Assembly: GCF_014207185.1 (NCBI RefSeq)
Contig: NZ_JACHCP010000008.1
Coordinates: 214,128 to 278,127, forward strand
Source of the DNA: Rhodanobacter sp. A1T4
Lineage (GTDB): Bacteria; Pseudomonadota; Gammaproteobacteria; Xanthomonadales; Rhodanobacteraceae
Reading direction: 5' to 3'
DNA: 64,000 bases
Below the pieces are notes generated by a model that was given only the letters and a program-made list of their open reading frames with translations, was not told where the DNA came from and ran no database searches. Position numbers and translations under genes: made by a program. Below, one piece after another: positions 34,398 to 43,853 of the stretch; the stretch's first letter is position 1; the number at the start of each line of letters is the position of its first letter.

Positions 34398-37300
34398 CTA
34401 CCAACCAATGCCGAATGACATGTGCTCTGGCTTTTGCGTTGTGATGGTCGTGCTTTGGTTGTTGTTGTCGTCATACGAGAAGCCGTATGCCAGCCCTCCG
34501 ACCGAGTGTTGGTGCCAGAACTGCGAGTAGAAGTTCGCCGGCGAGGACGAGTAGTAGGCCGACGCGTTCGCCCAGTTCGCGGGTGCGAGCAACACGCCAC
34601 GGTTTGTCGCCGCACAGATCTGGTTTTCCAACTGCAGCTGTATGGCGTTCTCGTCCTGGAGTTGCGGGGTATTTCCCGCAACGCCATTGGCCATGGTCCC
34701 GGCACATTCCAGGATGTCCTGCGTGGACGGCTGTTGGACAACAAACGTCTCGCCAGCGTTGGCCGCAGCCGGATTGACCTCCCTAAAGGTAATGGTCGTT
34801 CCGGAGGTCATGCCGGTGAATTGGCGGCCGTTGAGGGTCGCAGTCAGAGGCGTGGCGCTGTACTGAGCCCACGCGCTTGCGATGAAATTATCAAAATAGT
34901 TTCCGTTGGTGCCACCAGCATTGAAGGTGGTTTCTGCGGGCGAGAGAATGCGCAGGTTGGTCGGCGCAGGCGTGTTGAACGCTACCGGCGTTTGGCTGAC
35001 GTATTCCTGATCGAGGTTGGCGATCGACTCGTTGATGCCTACCTGCATGTGGTACGTCTCGTTGGCCCCCCACACATCCAGCAACAGAGGCAAGCCGAAC
35101 TGATTGACCTGGGTGGTATTGATAAAGATGCCGCCAGTCGCAGCGTAGTTAAACTCGTACCAATCGTAGTGGACGTTGATATTGGGATCGGTGGTATTGA
35201 GCGGGTTGGGTCCGGCGTATCCATTGTTGCCACCGTTTGCGCCGGCCACGATCGACATATAAAGCGGGCTACCCTCCGAAATATAGATACGTCCCGAAGT
35301 CAGCGGCGGCAGCGTGAGTTGATGGCTCTGGGCAAGCGTGAACGCGTAGTTGGGATATGTCTGTCCGTTCGGCGCGACAAGTGCGTTTGAAGCCGTGTTG
35401 TCCGATACGTTGGCTGGTGTGACAGTGCCGTTGTAGTTAACCCATGAGAGCGCACCGGTGACCGGATCATTACCGAGGATCTCGACATAGATCTGGCTGT
35501 CTGCCCATGCGCCGTTGGTGTTGTTATTGAGGTCGGTGACAATGAAGCCGGGATCGACCGTGTAGCTGGGCGAAACGTTGACGCTCAGCGTTGCCGCCGA
35601 AGATGTCGTAGACCCTGCGGCGTTGCTGACCGCGACCGTGAAACTGCTGGTGTTATCGGCGGCCGTGGTTCCCGGCGTGGTGTAGCTTGCGCTGGTTGCC
35701 CCTGTAATGGCCGCACCATTCTTGTACCACTGATAAGCCAGTGAGCCGCCGTTGGCGGCAACGGAGAAGGTAGCCGTCCGCCCGATCGTGACGGTTTGAC
35801 TTGTTGGCGCCGTGGTAATGGCAGGTGCCGTTACCGTCGACGTCGCCGATGTCGTCGTGATGGCAGTGTTGGAAGCTGGCGACGTGCCGGCCGCGTCAAC
35901 TGCCTCGACGGTGTAGGTGTACGAGGTCGAGGCCGTCAGGCCACTATCGACGTAAGTGGTCCCTGCCCCGCCATTCGCGATGGCGACACCATTGCGAGTG
36001 ACCGTATACGTCACCCCTGGCGTCGCTGATGCTGTCCAGCTCAGATTGACCGCGCTCGAGGACGCCGCTGTTGCCGTCAGGTTCGAAGGCGCGAGTGGAA
36101 TGGCGATCGTGGTAGCGCTGGCTTGCGCGGTTGGGGCCGACGTGCCTGAAGCATTGGACGCCTCGACCACATAGTAGTCGGTCACATTCGTCGCAAGGCC
36201 CGTATCCGAATAGTTGGTACCGGTTGCCGTAGCAATTTGATTTACGCTGGAAGGCGTAAAGCCGGACGTCGTGCTGCGGAAGACGTCGTAGACCACGCCA
36301 GGCGCTGACGAGGCCGTCCAGCTCAAGTTGATCTGACTGGCGGAAACGGATGTCGCGGTCAGGTTGCTCGGCGAGCCGATGGGGGCCGAGATCACTTCGA
36401 CGCCGTTGACCACGGCATTATCGGTGATCGCGGTGAACTGAAGCACGATCTGCCCTTGCGCATTGGCAGTCGCCGTAAAGGGCTCGGCGATCGCTATGTC
36501 CTGTCCCCCAGCGGTCGCGAGGACGTCGAAGTTGCTCAACACCTGCGTGCCGTTGATGCTGACATCAAACACGCGCTGTCCCGGCTTGGTCCAGTAGAAC
36601 TCGTCGAAGTGCAGACGTACTACGTAACTGGCGCCGGCGGTCAGGCCGGGAAGCGTATAGCTGAAGTTGTTGCCGACACGCTGGTTCTGGTAGACCGACT
36701 GCGGCGCAGGATTCGTCACCCCAGAGATATTGATCGTCGCGCCTGTACCGGATGCTGCTCCGCCGTTGAAGTCTTCATCGGCGACGTAAGTACCCGCTGC
36801 AGGACCGCCTGCGCTGATCGCAAGCACATCCGAGCCACACCCGGAAGCGCCGCAGTTGACATCGAACGTGGTTGCCGTGGCTGTGTTGGACGCCATCGAG
36901 GTACCCGCCGAATCGATCGCCTTGACCGTATAGGAGTACGTGGTGGTGGATGCAAGACTGCTATCGTTATAGGTCGTTGCGGTCAGGCCAGTGGCCACTG
37001 CGGTTCCGTTGCGGAACACCGTATACGTCACTCCCGAAGTCGTCGGGGCCGTCCAGCTCAGGTTGATCTGGCTGGAGGAAGCCACTGTTGCCGCCAGATT
37101 CGACGGTGCGTTGGGTGGCGTATTCGTCGCAGTTGGCGTTTCAACTTCGATGCCGTTGATCTCGGCATTGTCTTTGACCGAGACGAACTGAAGGACGACT
37201 TGCCCTTGCGCATTGGCCGTCGCGGCAAACTGCTCGACGATCGCAATGTCCTGCCCACCCGCGGCTGCGAAGATATCGAAGTTGGTCAGCACCTGTGTGC

Positions 37301-40300
37301 CATTGATGCTGACGTTGAAGACACGCTGCCCTGCTTGCGTCCAGTAGAACTCGTCAAAGTGCAGGCGCACCACGTAGTTGGTTCCTGGCGTCAGACCAGG
37401 AAGCGTATAGGTGAAGTTGCCGAAGCGTTGATTCTGGTAGACCGACTGCGGAGCGGGATTGGTCACCCCGTTGATGTTGATCGTCGCATTGGTGCCCGAT
37501 GCCGTGCCGCCTACGAAATCTTCATCGGCGGCAAAGCTGCCTGCCGTAGGGCCACCCGCACTGATCGCAATGGCATCCGAACTGCTGCAGTTCGTCGTGC
37601 AGGTTGAGACGGGCGTCGTCACCGTGGCAGTGTTGGAGGCCGGTGAGGCACCTGCCCCATCAGTGGCTTCGACGATGTAGTAATAGGTAGCGGCAGCAGC
37701 CACGCCGGTATCTGAATAGGTGGTTCCGGACGTCGTAGCAATCTGGTTCGCGCTGGACGGTGTGAACCCGGCAGCGCTGCTGCGATAGACGGTGTAGCTG
37801 ACAGTGCAACTACTTCCCGCCGTACTCGCGCCCCACGTCAGGCTCACCTGGCTGGAAGCGCTTGCGCCTGCAGCGAGTGTGCCCGGCGTGCTGGGAACAG
37901 CATTGCAGTTGTTCTGTTGTACGGCGAGTGTGGCCGCGCTACTCGCGGTTGTGCCAAACACGTCGCCGACAGCCACGCTGAAGACCGCGCCATTGTTGGC
38001 CGTCGTGGTAGCCGGTGTCGTGTAGCTGGATGACGTTGCCCCGGTAATGGCCGTTCCGTTTTCAGACCATTGGTAGGTCAAGCTGCCGAGGCCGGTCGCC
38101 GTCACGCTGAAGGTTGCCGGCTGTCCCACAGCTACGGCCACGCTAGCTGGTTGCGCCGTAATGACAGGCACTGTCCCGGCGTCGGTGCCGGAGACACACA
38201 GCGTTGCGCCAGGATAGTTATCGGTAACCTGGTAGGCCGACGTGCCGTCGAAGCTCACCACCGCGGTTTTCGTGGAATCATTCGGATCGACCGTTGACGT
38301 CCACGTACTCCAGGTTCCTGAAAAGGCCGTGGTGTTGTTATTGACGCCGCCGATGCTTAGCGCTTCCGATTGTGTGGGCAGACGCATATTGATGCCCGCG
38401 CAAGCGTTCTGCGCATTCACGCCGGTGAACTGCGAACCGGGCTCCGTATCTGTCATCACGGTGCGCGTCCAGGTCAAGCCCGTCAGATTATCCGTCACCA
38501 GGCCGGTGTTCGACGCGTTGACGGTATATCGATCCGTGGCGCTGCAACATTGCGGCACGTTGTAGACCTGGAACTCATAGACCGAGTAGCCATACTGCGT
38601 CGCGCGCTGTATCCCGTTCAAGCGGATATAACGCCCAGTGACCGTCGGGAAGTTGAGCGTTTCCGTTCCGCCCACGCCAGCGTTGTTGGTGTAGGCCACG
38701 TTCCAGGTCGGATTGGTCGCAGGGTCGGCGTTGGTATAGAGGATTTGATACTGGGTCGCATAGGCGTTTTCCCAATTGATGATTACCGTATTGAAGGACT
38801 GCGCCGAGCCAAGGTCGACCTGCAGCCACGAGGGATCGACGCCGGGAACCGCTGGCGTCGGTGGTGCGCCGGCGACCGCCGATCCCCATCGCGTGGAAAG
38901 ATTGCCGTCGACGGCATTCTCCGGCCCCAGGCATCCCGTGCCTGTGTACGGTGGCGTTGTCGTTCCGTCGGTGCACGCGTTCTGCGTACTGCTTGAAGTC
39001 GCGGCCGCGTTCAAGGCCACGTTGACGCCGGGCGGCGCGAGCGTGATTTGTGCTGCGTTGCTGGTAGCAGGCGCGCCGGCCGCATTGTTCACCGTAACCG
39101 TATACGCGCCGACATTCGCAGCACTCACCGCCGGAATCGTATAAGTCAGCGTATTCGACTGTTGCGTTCCGCTGGTGAGAATGGTGGCGGTGCCTCCCGC
39201 AGGCGTGAACTGCCATTGATAAGCGAACGGCGCAGACCCGGCCACGACAGCCGTAAATTGAACGGGCTCGTTGACAGGCGCGATGGTGCTGGCCGGTTGC
39301 GTGGCAATGGACACCGGTGTTGCAGCATCGACCGTCACTACTGCGGTAGAGGATTGAACCGAGCCGAGTGCGTTCGTGACCACCGCATAGAAACTTGTGC
39401 TTCCAGCCGCTGTAAAGACAGGCGTGGTGTACGACGCTTGATTAGCGCCGGCAATGACGCCTGAGCCAACTTGATACCACTGATAGGTGAGTGTCGGCGA
39501 ACCCGTCGCCGCCACTGTCAGGGTGGCCGATTCGCCATCCACCACAGACTGGGAAGCCGGCTGCGTGGTGATGACAACGTTGGCCGGCGCATCGACGCTC
39601 AGAGTGACTGGCGTTGATGTCACGGTACCGAAGCTGCTGGCAACCGTCACCGTAAAGGTGTCGCCGTTATTTGCGGCGGTCGTCGCAGGCGTGGTGTACG
39701 TGGCGCTGGTTGCGCCGGCGATCGGGCCGCTCGAGTCAGACCATTGATAGATCAGTGTGCCCGAGCCTGAAGCTACAACGCTGAAGGTGGCCGGAAAGCC
39801 CGACGTGGTTGCCTCGCTTACTGGAGGAACGATAATGGCCGGAAGCTGCGATTGCGAAAGAGCCGGCGGTGCTACCGAGGTCAATGTAACACTGCCGCTA
39901 ACGAGACCAGGCGCACTCGCCGTCACGGTCACGGTTCCGGGCGCAAATGTGCTGCGCAGGGCGATCTTCTGCAATCCGCCTTCGAAGTTCAGTTCCGGAT
40001 CGCCAGGCGAGTGGAAGAAGGCATAGGGCACGCCTTGAATCACATTGCTGTTCGCCTTGGAAAACGCGTCCTGGTAGTAATTGGTCCACGACGGATCGGC
40101 AACCAGCTGCTGCGTGCCGCCCATATAGGTGGCAGGTCCGGTAACGGAGAACGTGACGTTGTCCGCTGCCGTCGGCACAAGGTTGCCGGCGGCGTCCTCC
40201 ACCTGTGCAACCACAAAGGCGGCATCCGAACCATTGGCGGTCCACTGAAAACTTGTGCCATCCGGTTTGGTCACTTCAGGAACAACGCTGAGAACAATCT

Positions 40301-42746
40301 GGTTCTCTGCTCCCGCTGTCGTACGCGTATCGCTCACGCCCGAAACCGGGTTGCCATTCGCATCCAGGCATTGCGCTGTGACCGTGCCAGGAGCCCAGTT
40401 CACCATCCAGTGAACCTGCCCTGGCATGACCGTGGTGTTCTGGGTCAGATTCGTGCTGGAATTGACGCTCCATGGATTGGGCGTCTGATCCTGAAGCAGC
40501 GTGCCCGTGACCGGATCGTTGGGAACGCCGTTGATGAGCAGGCGCACCGACGGACAGTTGCTGAAGGCATTCTCCTGGAGCGGAGTCCCTGCGGTGTACT
40601 CGTAGGCACGGTTCCAGTGGTGTGCGAGGTGAACGACTGGATTGACCGAATACGGCATCCAGTTGGCCTGATAGATGTAGTAGAGCAATCGGGGAAAACG
40701 ATTCGCATCGGTCGATGAGTAACCCAACGAGCGCACGAAGCTCACCATGTTGGGCTGAGTCTGATATTCGGCCCAAAGGCTGTCCTCGCCAGGAGACTCG
40801 GCGAAATACCATTGCGCCATGCCAAAGGCATTGGCTGCCCTTCCCCGCCGCCAATCATCAAGATACGGCGCCGCAAACGCGAGTTCATAGTCATAGGCCA
40901 GGCCGCGACCGGTGCCCATGTTGTCCCAATACTCGGCGCCAAAGGCTGGATTGTTCGGGTTCTGCTGCTTGTTTCCGACCTCGCAACCGGCGCCGTCGCA
41001 CTCATCGATGAAACCGTATGAGGAACTGTACGTGCGATCGGCGCTCATGCGCGGATTGACGCTATCCCATGTCGTCTCGATGGTCCCAAGCTCACCGGCA
41101 AGCACCGGATTCATGCCGCCGTTATCTCTCTCCCAATCGAGAATGGACGGATGGCTGCGATCGCGGATGATCATGTCACGATGCACTTCCTGCTTTAGCT
41201 GCAGGTCGTCAGCTGTCGGATTGGAACTGGCATTCCAGTAGCCCTCGCCATCGCCGCTAGGCTGGTCGATCATGATGCCGTAGGCATCCGCGGCTTCCAC
41301 CATCTCTTCACTGCTGGTCGAGTGGCCGGGTCGCCAAATGTTGCCTCCTTGCGCTGCGATCTGCGCCATGTCACGCCACCACTGTTCGTCGGGAACCGAA
41401 GAGCCCAGCGCCGGATAGTCGTAACGGCTCGACCCTCCCCACAGATAGACAGCATGGCCATTGAAGTAAGGAAAGTTCGCATCCCACGTAATCGTGCGAA
41501 TGCCCAGCGTGTCCTGAGTCGAATCGACCACGACTCCGTTCACGCTGACAATGTGATAGACCTTGTATAGGTATGGCGATCCGCACGATACCGGCGGCGT
41601 TCCACACGTCGCGTTGTTCGGATACCAAAGCGTTGGATTGGGCACTGTAATCGACTGATCGAACATCGGCGTCGCGCCGGAGGGAAACGTGCTTGGCGTC
41701 ATCGCCGGCACGGCTTGCGTAATCGGTGGTGCAGTGACAACCACATTGCCCTTTGCGTCGACGATCTGTGTCGTTAGCGTGACTTGCTGTGTCGTAGTCG
41801 TCTCATTGAGTACATTGGTTTGTACCTCGACGACCGCCGAGGTGGCTGTGGCAGTGCCTTGCGCAGCCGGAACCTCCGATACTGTTCCGACGTAGGTACC
41901 CCAGGTCTTCTGATTCGAATAAACGTTTGGCGGAATATGCACCGGGTTGGTGACGTATAGCTTCACATTGCGGAACAATCCCGCCATGGCCTGGCCGAAA
42001 CGGAACGCACCCGAAAAGTTCGGCGTCTCAAACCATGAAGCACCGCGTGAGACATCGATGGCAATGACATTGTCGGTACTGCCATCCGCTTTGATGTACG
42101 GCGTCAGGTCGACGACCACCGGGATGAAACCCAGCACATGGGTGGCCTGCGCATCGGCAGCTACCGCGCTGACACCGGGCAACAACGTACCGTTTATAAA
42201 GACCTGGATACCGGTGTGCGATCCTTCAATGTTCAACAGGAATTTCTGACCTGCATACTTCGGATCCACTTTGAAGTGCAGACGGTACCAGTTGTAGTTT
42301 CCCGTCAGGGACCCCTGACCGCCGCCAGAGTCCTGGTTGATGAAGGTACGCGAGATATTGGCATCGTAGGGCAAGCCCACTTGAGTCCAGGTGGCGCCGG
42401 TATCGGAACTCTCGTTAAAGCCAGACGTTGAGTATGACGTCGAATTATTGGTGTTCTCGAACCACCAGGAATTCTGCGGGGCATTCGATGTCGAGCTTGC
42501 GTCTCCAATGTACTGTGGAATGCCCGCGGCGAGATTGATCGTGTCGCGTTGCGAGCTTGGCAGTGTCGGTTCTACTTGTTGACCATCAGCGTGACGGGCA
42601 CTCGCCAATGCCAGCAGCGCAAGAAGCATCACAGAGAGCGTCCGTAATCTGTCTGCCTTTATGAAGCCCTCGCAGATGGTTCCGACGCTATGGCATGCAA
42701 GACTGCATTTCGAAGCCAGGAATTCCCAACAAGCATGCAGTCTCAC
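34398..42746 (-). CDS. giant secreted GH2-Ig/FN3/malectin-GH64 fusion
   Basis: This is a 2782-residue exported multidomain glycosidase. A signal region (LRTLSVMLLALLALASA, about 34-50) is followed by GH2 sugar-binding, Ig-like and TIM domains (about 55-820). Next come Ig-like repeats (about 965-1240), an F5/8-type C (CBM32-like) domain (about 1244-1395), a DUF1566 segment (about 1400-1520), Ig and FN3 repeats, and two malectin-like domains (about 1722-1869 and 1972-2119, AISAGGP...YVADEDF). FN3/Ig repeats lead to a C-terminal GH64 beta-1,3-glucanase (about 2395-2782). In the GH2 barrel the usual W-x-x-NE acid/base motif reads WERDNGG (about 538), so activity there is uncertain. The GTG start has an AGGGGGAAG site. 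It probably degrades complex beta-glucans. Confidence 0.85.
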   Translation of the reverse strand: MRLHACWEFLASKCSLACHSVGTICEGFIKADRLRTLSVMLLALLALASARHADGQQVEPTLPSSQRDTINLAAGIPQYIGDASSTSNAPQNSWWFENTNNSTSYSTSGFNESSDTGATWTQVGLPYDANISRTFINQDSGGGQGSLTGNYNWYRLHFKVDPKYAGQKFLLNIEGSHTGIQVFINGTLLPGVSAVAADAQATHVLGFIPVVVDLTPYIKADGSTDNVIAIDVSRGASWFETPNFSGAFRFGQAMAGLFRNVKLYVTNPVHIPPNVYSNQKTWGTYVGTVSEVPAAQGTATATSAVVEVQTNVLNETTTTQQVTLTTQIVDAKGNVVVTAPPITQAVPAMTPSTFPSGATPMFDQSITVPNPTLWYPNNATCGTPPVSCGSPYLYKVYHIVSVNGVVVDSTQDTLGIRTITWDANFPYFNGHAVYLWGGSSRYDYPALGSSVPDEQWWRDMAQIAAQGGNIWRPGHSTSSEEMVEAADAYGIMIDQPSGDGEGYWNASSNPTADDLQLKQEVHRDMIIRDRSHPSILDWERDNGGMNPVLAGELGTIETTWDSVNPRMSADRTYSSSYGFIDECDGAGCEVGNKQQNPNNPAFGAEYWDNMGTGRGLAYDYELAFAAPYLDDWRRGRAANAFGMAQWYFAESPGEDSLWAEYQTQPNMVSFVRSLGYSSTDANRFPRLLYYIYQANWMPYSVNPVVHLAHHWNRAYEYTAGTPLQENAFSNCPSVRLLINGVPNDPVTGTLLQDQTPNPWSVNSSTNLTQNTTVMPGQVHWMVNWAPGTVTAQCLDANGNPVSGVSDTRTTAGAENQIVLSVVPEVTKPDGTSFQWTANGSDAAFVVAQVEDAAGNLVPTAADNVTFSVTGPATYMGGTQQLVADPSWTNYYQDAFSKANSNVIQGVPYAFFHSPGDPELNFEGGLQKIALRSTFAPGTVTVTASAPGLVSGSVTLTSVAPPALSQSQLPAIIVPPVSEATTSGFPATFSVVASGSGTLIYQWSDSSGPIAGATSATYTTPATTAANNGDTFTVTVASSFGTVTSTPVTLSVDAPANVVITTQPASQSVVDGESATLTVAATGSPTLTYQWYQVGSGVIAGANQASYTTPVFTAAGSTSFYAVVTNALGSVQSSTAVVTVDAATPVSIATQPASTIAPVNEPVQFTAVVAGSAPFAYQWQFTPAGGTATILTSGTQQSNTLTYTIPAVSAANVGAYTVTVNNAAGAPATSNAAQITLAPPGVNVALNAAATSSSTQNACTDGTTTPPYTGTGCLGPENAVDGNLSTRWGSAVAGAPPTPAVPGVDPSWLQVDLGSAQSFNTVIINWENAYATQYQILYTNADPATNPTWNVAYTNNAGVGGTETLNFPTVTGRYIRLNGIQRATQYGYSVYEFQVYNVPQCCSATDRYTVNASNTGLVTDNLTGLTWTRTVMTDTEPGSQFTGVNAQNACAGINMRLPTQSEALSIGGVNNNTTAFSGTWSTWTSTVDPNDSTKTAVVSFDGTSAYQVTDNYPGATLCVSGTDAGTVPVITAQPASVAVAVGQPATFSVTATGLGSLTYQWSENGTAITGATSSSYTTPATTTANNGAVFSVAVGDVFGTTASSAATLAVQQNNCNAVPSTPGTLAAGASASSQVSLTWGASTAGSSCTVSYTVYRSSAAGFTPSSANQIATTSGTTYSDTGVAAAATYYYIVEATDGAGASPASNTATVTTPVSTCTTNCSSSDAIAISAGGPTAGSFAADEDFVGGTASGTNATININGVTNPAPQSVYQNQRFGNFTYTLPGLTPGTNYVVRLHFDEFYWTQAGQRVFNVSINGTQVLTNFDIFAAAGGQDIAIVEQFAATANAQGQVVLQFVSVKDNAEINGIEVETPTATNTPPNAPSNLAATVASSSQINLSWTAPTTSGVTYTVFRNGTAVATGLTATTYNDSSLASTTTYSYTVKAIDSAGTSMASNTATATTFDVNCGASGCGSDVLAISAGGPAAGTYVADEDFNGGAASGTGATINISGVTNPAPQSVYQNQRVGNNFSYTLPGLTAGASYVVRLHFDEFYWTKPGQRVFDVSINGTQVLSNFDVLATAGGQDIAIAEPFTATANAQGQIVLQFTAITDNAVVNGVEVISAPIGSPSNLTATSVSASQINLSWTASSAPGVVYDVFRSTTSGFTPSSVNQIATATGTNYSDTGLATNVTDYYVVEASNASGTSAPTAQASATTIAIPLAPSNLTATAASSSAVNLSWTASATPGVTYTVTRNGVAIANGGAGTTYVDSGLTASTSYTYTVEAVDAAGTSPASNTAITTTSATSTVTAPAITTAPTSQTVTIGRTATFSVAANGGSLAYQWYKNGAAITGATSASYTTPGTTAADNTSSFTVAVSNAAGSTTSSAATLSVNVSPSYTVDPGFIVTDLNNNTNGAWADSQIYVEILGNDPVTGALSWVNYNGTVTPANVSDNTASNALVAPNGQTYPNYAFTLAQSHQLTLPPLTSGRIYISEGSPLYMSIVAGANGGNNGYAGPNPLNTTDPNINVHYDWYEFNYAATGGIFINTTQVNQFGLPLLLDVWGANETYHMQVGINESIANLDQEYVSQTPVAFNTPAPTNLRILSPAETTFNAGGTNGNYFDNFIASAWAQYSATPLTATLNGRQFTGMTSGTTITFREVNPAAANAGETFVVQQPSTQDILECAGTMANGVAGNTPQLQDENAIQLQLENQICAATNRGVLLAPANWANASAYYSSSPANFYSQFWHQHSVGGLAYGFSYDDNNNQSTTITTQKPEHMSFGIGW

Positions 42747-42893
42747 TAGTCTTCCCCCTGATACATCTATATAGAGTTTCGGAATTTAGAATTGCCATCA
42801 GCCAACCCATACCGACATACGGAATGAGTGGCATCCATCTCGTCACTGGGTACGCTAGCTGTTACTGCGTTTGTAAATGAGCTACTGAGATAG

Positions 42894-42933
42894 CCTCACG
42901 AAGGTCATCGACTAGATGGAGACCTTCGTCAGG
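42894..42933. repeat. long imperfect hairpin
   Basis: CCTCACGAAGGTC (42894-42906) pairs with GACCTTCGTCAGG (42921-42933) at 12 of 13 positions, loop 14 nt. Possible terminator or regulatory stem upstream of the giant glycosidase gene. Confidence 0.5.
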
Positions 42934-42992
42934 TTGATTAATGCTCAAGCACCTTCAATTCAGAATCGCGTCAATGCCGGTCACACCTAAGC

Positions 42993-43013
42993 CGATCCTC
43001 AACGCGAGGATCG
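42993..43013. repeat. small perfect hairpin
   Basis: CGATCCTC (42993-43000), loop AACGC, GAGGATCG (43006-43013). Shape is terminator-like but no gene ends nearby. Confidence 0.4.
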
Positions 43014-43662
43014 AGTGCTTTGGTTTCGTCGGGCATCCCCCTTTGCGTTGTCAAAGCTTGCGATTGCAACAGTCGCTACATGACATATGTCCACGACAGA
43101 CTCGTGTCCCATAGACTGAAACCGATGCTGCCGGATGAGACGGCTTAATCATCCGTGCTGTTTACGATCACCGCAATACACAAAAGAAGGTTTTCCATCA
43201 CACTTTCGTGTAAGCCTTCAAGTATCGCGATGCATTTCTCATTTAGACGTCTAAATTTGTTTCAATTTATCATCGATTTAACTATATCGACAACGCTAGC
43301 CATCGCGTGCTTTCTTACAGGAATCATGTTTATCCATCGCCAGCCCATGTCGGCCAAAGTGCGACCGCCTTATTTCGCTAGGTTTGCTTTCTGGAGCAGT
43401 GCAGCGAGATAAACAAGCGCCGTATAAGGTTCGATTGATGTGATTTTTTTACCGAGCGATATTTTTTAGTCATCCAATGTCCATCAAAAAATCTTCTTTG
43501 ATGGCGAAATGTGCGTTGTAACAACATCGTTCGCACATTTCATGTGGATACTCGCGTCCATGCGGAAGGGAATCCCTATGAGCGTCCTCCTCGTCAGCGT
43601 TGACAGCAAATACGAGGCGCTCGGCATTCCTCCTTCAGTTAGCGGCAAATCCCATCGCACGC

Positions 43663-43701
43663 TGTGTGGAAGTCATCGCTTGAAGCGATGCCTTCCACAC
43701 A
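43663..43701. repeat. REP-like hairpin
   Basis: TGTGTGGAAGTCATCGCT (43663-43680) and AGCGATGCCTTCCACACA (43684-43701) pair over 18 positions with one mismatch and a 3-nt loop. The extragenic position and tight loop resemble a REP-type palindrome or a short transposable hairpin. Confidence 0.55.
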
Positions 43702-43853
43702 CAATTGCGCTTGCCCTTTGATGCCGGAAAGCAAACGCAAACCCGAGGAATAAGCAGTAAAACGCAGCACTTCCAGGACTGGAAAACGAATGAGCCCGCC
43801 CTACATGGCGGCTCATTGTCCGCGTCTGACATGTCCCCACACAGGAGATAAGC

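Larger units (their letters stand above)
42747..43853. other. 1.1-kb intergenic region with hairpins
   Basis: This divergent spacer lies between the giant glycosidase (leftward) and the Tat-exported glycosidase (rightward). An 85-codon frame at 43155-43412 has no family signature and is not called. Three hairpins are seen at 42894-42933, 42993-43013 and 43663-43701. The region is AT-rich and probably holds both promoters. Confidence 0.5.

Noticed and set aside
35540..40170. Tandem DNA repeat array
   Set aside because: The repeats are at protein level (Ig, FN3 and malectin domains) and have diverged in DNA; not a satellite or CRISPR array.
34422..42600. Many long ORFs opposite the giant glycosidase
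   Set aside because: They are shadows of a 2782-codon gene with clear domains; their sequences are Arg-rich and lack homology.
42993..43013. Terminator of a rightward gene
   Set aside because: No rightward gene ends upstream of it, so it is listed only as a hairpin.
43155..43412. 85-codon ORF with a hydrophobic segment in the glycosidase intergenic region
   Set aside because: No ribosome site or recognisable domain; probably chance in AT-rich DNA.
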